A DNA stretch of 64,000 nt from Streptomyces aurantiacus (GTDB taxonomy: Bacteria > Actinomycetota > Actinomycetes > Streptomycetales > Streptomycetaceae): contig NZ_CP114283.1 of the NCBI RefSeq assembly GCF_027107535.1, positions 2,108,001 to 2,172,000 on the forward strand. Direction: 5' to 3'. Positions within the stretch are counted from its first letter, which is position 1. The number at the start of each line of letters is the position of its first letter. The notes below the pieces were generated by a model. It did not search any database, had not been told where the DNA came from, and saw nothing but the letters and a program-made list of their open reading frames with translations. A program made the position numbers and the translations under genes. Below, in pieces: positions 60,997 through 64,000 of this stretch.

Positions 60997-63559
60997 GGCG
61001 CGCGTTCGTGTGCCGCGTCGGCGGTGCGGTCGCCGGGTCCTCGGGCCAGGGGTGCTTCGGGTACCGCCCGCGCAGCTCCGCCCGCACACCCCGGTAGCCG
61101 TCCTTCCAGAAGGACGCGAGGTCCGAGGTGACGGCGGCCGGGCGCCCCGCGGGCGACAGCAGATGCACCACCACCGGGACCCCGGCGACGGCCGGCGACT
61201 CCTGCGCCCCGAACATCTCCTGCAGTTTCACCGCGAGCACCGGCCGCTCGGGATCCGCGTAGTCGATCCGGATCCTGGACCCGCTCGGCACCTCGAACCG
61301 CTCCGGCGCCAGCTCGTCGAACCGGGCCGCCTCCCCGGACGCCCACGGCAGCAGCCGGCCCAGGGCCTGCCCGGCGTCGATCCTTCCCAGATCGGCCCGC
61401 CGCCTCGCCCGGCTCAACTCCGGCTCCAGCCACTCGTCCACGCGCGCATGGAGTGCACCGTCCGACACCTCGGGCCAGGGAGCACCGACCCGGTGGTGCA
61501 GGAACCCGAGCCGCTGCCGCAGCACCTCGGCGTCCCGGGACCACCGCAGCAGCCCGAAACCCTCCTCCGCCAGTCCCTGGAGAAGAGCCTCCCGTACGAG
61601 ACCTGGGTCGGCGTCACGCAGCGGCCGCACGGTCAGCTCCACCGCCCCGAGCCGCTCGACGCGCCGAGCCACGACTTCCCCGTCGGCCCAGCGGACCTCG
61701 TCGCCCTGGGCGTACAGGGTCCCGGCCGCTTCACGGGCAACCTCTTCGTCGACCACGGCCCCGAGCCGCACGCGCGCGTGCCCCGCGCCCAGCGGCCGGT
61801 CGGCGACCGCGACGGCGATCCAGCCGGCATCCCGCAGCCCACTGCCGTCACCGACTTCACCCCGGGTCCCGGACACCATGAGGAAAGACCCCCCTTGCCG
61901 CCGAGCGACCCGCTCGGGGAAGGCGAGCGCGGCGACGAGCCCGGCTACCTGGTCGTCGGTGAGGGCACCGTCAGGGGTGCGGGGAACCGCGCGCCCGGCC
62001 GCACCGGACCCGCCGTCGAGCGGTGCTTCTGGCGCGGTCCGGCCGCCGGGCCGGGCCGCGGGCGCCACCGCCCGCAGCCGCCGCACCTCCGTACGCCACC
62101 GCCCGGCATACGCGTCACCCCCACGCCGCGCGGCCCGCAGAGCGGAGGCGAGGTCGTCCCCGTACTCCCGCGGCGGTTCCTCACTCAGGAGGGCGACCAC
62201 CTCCGCCGCGCGCTCCGCACCCACGGAGGCCGCCGCGTCCAGCAGCGCACGCCCCAGCCGGGGATGCAGCCCGAGCCGCGCCATCCGTACGCCCCGGCCG
62301 GTCGGACGCCCGCCGTCGCCCACGGCGCCGACGGCCTCCAGAACACCCCGGGCGGCCGCCATGGCGCCTCCCGGCGGCGGATCCAGCAGCGCCAGCCCCG
62401 AGGCGTCGGGATCGCCCCAGCAGGCCGCCTGCAGGGCGAACGCCGTCAGGTCGGCCACCTTGATCTCCGGCGCCGGGAAACGCGGCAGCCGCCCGTCCTC
62501 CGCCTCCGCCCAGCAGCGGTACACGGCACCCGGCGCCTCGCGTCCCGCCCGTCCGGCCCGCTGCCGCCCGGCCGCCTGCGAGGCCCGTACGGTCGTCAGC
62601 GCGCTCAGGCCCCGCGCGTGGTCCACCCGCGGCTCGCGGGCCAGCCCGGAGTCCACGACCACCCGCACACCCGGAACCGTCAGCGACGACTCGGCCACCG
62701 ACGTCGCGAGGACCACCCGGCGTCCCGCAGCGCCGGACAGCACCGCGTCCTGCACCGCCGTCGGCGCCCGCCCGTGCACCTGCAGCACCTCTACATCGCC
62801 GAGCCCGCCGAGCTGCCCCGCCACCCGCGCGATCTCCCCGACCCCGGGAAGGAAGCACAGGACGTCCCCGGCACGCTCGGACAGCGCCCGCCGCACCACC
62901 GACGCCACATGTGTCAGCAACACCGGATCCACCCGCATCCCATGGGGCGGCCGCACAGGGCGCACGGACGGCGCCCACACCACCTCGACCGGATGGGAGA
63001 CACCCGCCGCCTCGACCACCGGTGCGTCGCCGAACAACCGCGCCCACCCCTGCGCGTCGGTCGTCGCCGAGGCGGCCACCAGCCGCAGCTCGGGACGCAG
63101 GGCGGCCCGCACGTCCAGCAGGAACGCCGCCGCCGTGTCCGCGTCCAGATGCCGCTCGTGGCATTCGTCGAGCACGACCGCGTCGACGCCCGTCAGCTCC
63201 TGGTCCCGTTGCAGCCGTTGCAGCAGCACCCCGGTCGTGACCACCTCCACGCGCGTGCGCGGCCCGGTCACCCGCTCCCCGCGCACGGTGTACCCGACGC
63301 TCTCCCCGGCCTTCTCGCCGAGCAGCCACGCCATCCGCCGCGCGGCCGCCCGCACCGCGATCCGCCGCGGCTCGGCCACGACGACACGGCGCGGGGGCCC
63401 CTCGCCGACCAGCCCGGCGAGCACCAGCGGCACGAGGGTCGTCTTGCCCGTGCCGGGTGGCGCGACGAGCACCGCGGCGCCGTGCCCCTCCAGGGCGTCG
63501 CTCAGGCCGGGCAGCGCTCCGCGTACGGGCAGAAGGTCCAGGGCGTCATGACGGATCAC
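60986..63559 (-). CDS. hrpB: ATP-dependent helicase HrpB
   Basis: An 857-residue DEAH/RHA-type helicase. Walker A APPGTGKTT (33-41), EPRRIAVRAAARRMA (motif Ia), DECH (131-134), SATTD (motif III) and the C-terminal VVDSGLAREPRVD with QAAGRQRAGRAGREAPG (motif VI) are all present. A C-terminal HrpB-specific region ends in LRGRYPKHPWPEDP, a very characteristic tail. GTG 63559 starts 4 bp after the upstream methyltransferase gene. Residues about 520-531 (AGRAVPRTPDGAL) are a translated copy of the dispersed repeat. RNA substrate unknown. Confidence 0.95.
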   Translation of the reverse strand: MIRHDALDLLPVRGALPGLSDALEGHGAAVLVAPPGTGKTTLVPLVLAGLVGEGPPRRVVVAEPRRIAVRAAARRMAWLLGEKAGESVGYTVRGERVTGPRTRVEVVTTGVLLQRLQRDQELTGVDAVVLDECHERHLDADTAAAFLLDVRAALRPELRLVAASATTDAQGWARLFGDAPVVEAAGVSHPVEVVWAPSVRPVRPPHGMRVDPVLLTHVASVVRRALSERAGDVLCFLPGVGEIARVAGQLGGLGDVEVLQVHGRAPTAVQDAVLSGAAGRRVVLATSVAESSLTVPGVRVVVDSGLAREPRVDHARGLSALTTVRASQAAGRQRAGRAGREAPGAVYRCWAEAEDGRLPRFPAPEIKVADLTAFALQAACWGDPDASGLALLDPPPGGAMAAARGVLEAVGAVGDGGRPTGRGVRMARLGLHPRLGRALLDAAASVGAERAAEVVALLSEEPPREYGDDLASALRAARRGGDAYAGRWRTEVRRLRAVAPAARPGGRTAPEAPLDGGSGAAGRAVPRTPDGALTDDQVAGLVAALAFPERVARRQGGSFLMVSGTRGEVGDGSGLRDAGWIAVAVADRPLGAGHARVRLGAVVDEEVAREAAGTLYAQGDEVRWADGEVVARRVERLGAVELTVRPLRDADPGLVREALLQGLAEEGFGLLRWSRDAEVLRQRLGFLHHRVGAPWPEVSDGALHARVDEWLEPELSRARRRADLGRIDAGQALGRLLPWASGEAARFDELAPERFEVPSGSRIRIDYADPERPVLAVKLQEMFGAQESPAVAGVPVVVHLLSPAGRPAAVTSDLASFWKDGYRGVRAELRGRYPKHPWPEDPATAPPTRHTNARLRR
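61971..61993. repeat. Dispersed-repeat copy inside hrpB
   Basis: TCAGGGGTGCGGGGAACCGC followed by GCG resembles the repeat arms at 33434 and 55651 (CAGAGGGGCGCGGGGAACTG). It is in frame in hrpB, in a variable linker between conserved helicase and C-terminal regions. Confidence 0.55.
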
Positions 63560-63563
63560 ACGC

Positions 63564-64000
63564 TCAGTCTCTCCCCCGGCCTCCGGCCGGCGGTGCCCCC
63601 GTCTCGCTTCGCTCGCACACGAAGATCGCCGTGCCCGGGATCAGGTTTCCCCGCAGGGGGGACCAGCCGCCCCACTCCTGGGTGTTCCAGGCAGGCCACT
63701 CCGGCTCGACCAGGTCGACCAGCCGGAAACCGCCCGCCACGACGTCCCGGACACGGTCGCCGACCGTCCTGTGGTGCTCGACGTACACGGCGTTCCCCTC
63801 CTCGTCCTGCTCCACGTACGGAGTGCGGTCGAAGTAGGAGGCGGCCACGCTCAGACCCTCGGGTCCCGGTTCGTCGGGGAAGGCCCAGCGGACCGGGTGG
63901 GTGACGGAGAAGACGAACCGGCCGCCCGGGCGCAGCACCCGGCGCACCTCCCGGAGGACCCTCACGGGCTCGGCGACGAACGGCAGCGCTCCGTACGCGG
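63564..64000 (-). CDS. SAM-dependent methyltransferase, C-terminal part (cut by window end)
   Basis: The last 144 or so codons of a class I methyltransferase; the frame stays open to the window edge. GALPFVAEPVRVLREVRRVL and RPGGRFVFSVTHPVRW are the post-motif II/III segment of the UbiE/type-11 methyltransferase family, with the HPVRW element common in actinobacterial members. The SAM-binding motif I would lie beyond 64000. It is 4 bp upstream of hrpB on the same strand. The substrate is unknown. Confidence 0.85.
   Translation of the reverse strand, partial: AYGALPFVAEPVRVLREVRRVLRPGGRFVFSVTHPVRWAFPDEPGPEGLSVAASYFDRTPYVEQDEEGNAVYVEHHRTVGDRVRDVVAGGFRLVDLVEPEWPAWNTQEWGGWSPLRGNLIPGTAIFVCERSETGAPPAGGRGRD

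Noticed and set aside
60932..63904. A 990-codon plus-strand open frame over hrpB
   Set aside because: It is an Arg/Pro/His-rich shadow of hrpB running through the convergent gene end; no motif and no ribosome site.

Overview
The window is a GC-rich actinobacterial chromosome segment, almost certainly from Streptomyces. The codon bias, frequent GTG and some TTG starts, GlnR-type and TetR-type operators, a griseus-type trypsin, a GH46 chitosanase, an SPW_0924 micro-gene next to a DUF3068 protein, and the order gltBD - chitosanase - pyk - ANTAR regulator - liv transporter - polA all point there. No prophage, insertion sequence or CRISPR array is visible.

Layout. 0-3.6 kb: three tandem ADP-ribosylglycohydrolase (ARH/DraG) paralogues on the minus strand, the middle one divergent and carrying in-frame copies of a dispersed repeat. 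3.8-11 kb: a VIT1/CCC1 metal transporter, then gltB-gltD (glutamate synthase) behind a GlnR-like box. 11.3-14.3 kb: a GH46 chitosanase and a three-gene module of unknown function (72-aa protein, helical-repeat protein, vWA protein). 14.3-24.7 kb: eleven genes matching, in mirrored order, the KstR2 regulon of mycobacteria for degradation of steroid rings C and D (fadE32, fadE31, ipdF, kstR2, fadA6, ipdC, ipdB, ipdA, echA20 and two SDRs). Two KstR2-like palindromes sit in its two divergent promoter regions. The CoA ligase fadD3 and fadE30 are absent here.

24.9-33.4 kb: a zinc-metallopeptidase-like protein, a secreted trypsin, a GH35 beta-galactosidase with a divergent AraC regulator, chorismate mutase, a receiver-domain protein and an M1 aminopeptidase. 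33.4-40.9 kb: a repeat-bearing spacer, a decarboxylase/N-hydroxylase pair resembling desA-desB of hydroxamate siderophore synthesis, a Tat-exported 5'-nucleotidase, a SIMPL protein and pyruvate kinase. 40.9-42.6 kb: a free-standing LAGLIDADG protein, tRNA-Leu(CAA) and an ANTAR response regulator. 42.7-48.4 kb: a complete branched-chain amino acid ABC transporter (livK-H-M-G-F, minus strand) with a strong hairpin between livK and livH. 48.7-57.7 kb: two small envelope proteins, a thioesterase, a molybdopterin oxidoreductase, polA, a beta-lactamase-fold protein and a DUF4184 membrane protein. 58-64 kb: a secreted lytic transglycosylase, SPW_0924 and DUF3068 proteins, hrpB, and a methyltransferase cut by the window end.

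The most notable items are the compact steroid C/D-ring catabolic cluster with its own repressor and operators, the triple ARH operon with one member lacking a metal-ligand Asp, the orphan desAB-like pair, the solitary homing-endonuclease-like gene beside tRNA-Leu, and a dispersed palindromic repeat that serves as a terminator after polA but is also translated inside two genes. Family assignments rest on motifs and recalled family sequences; no database search was run.
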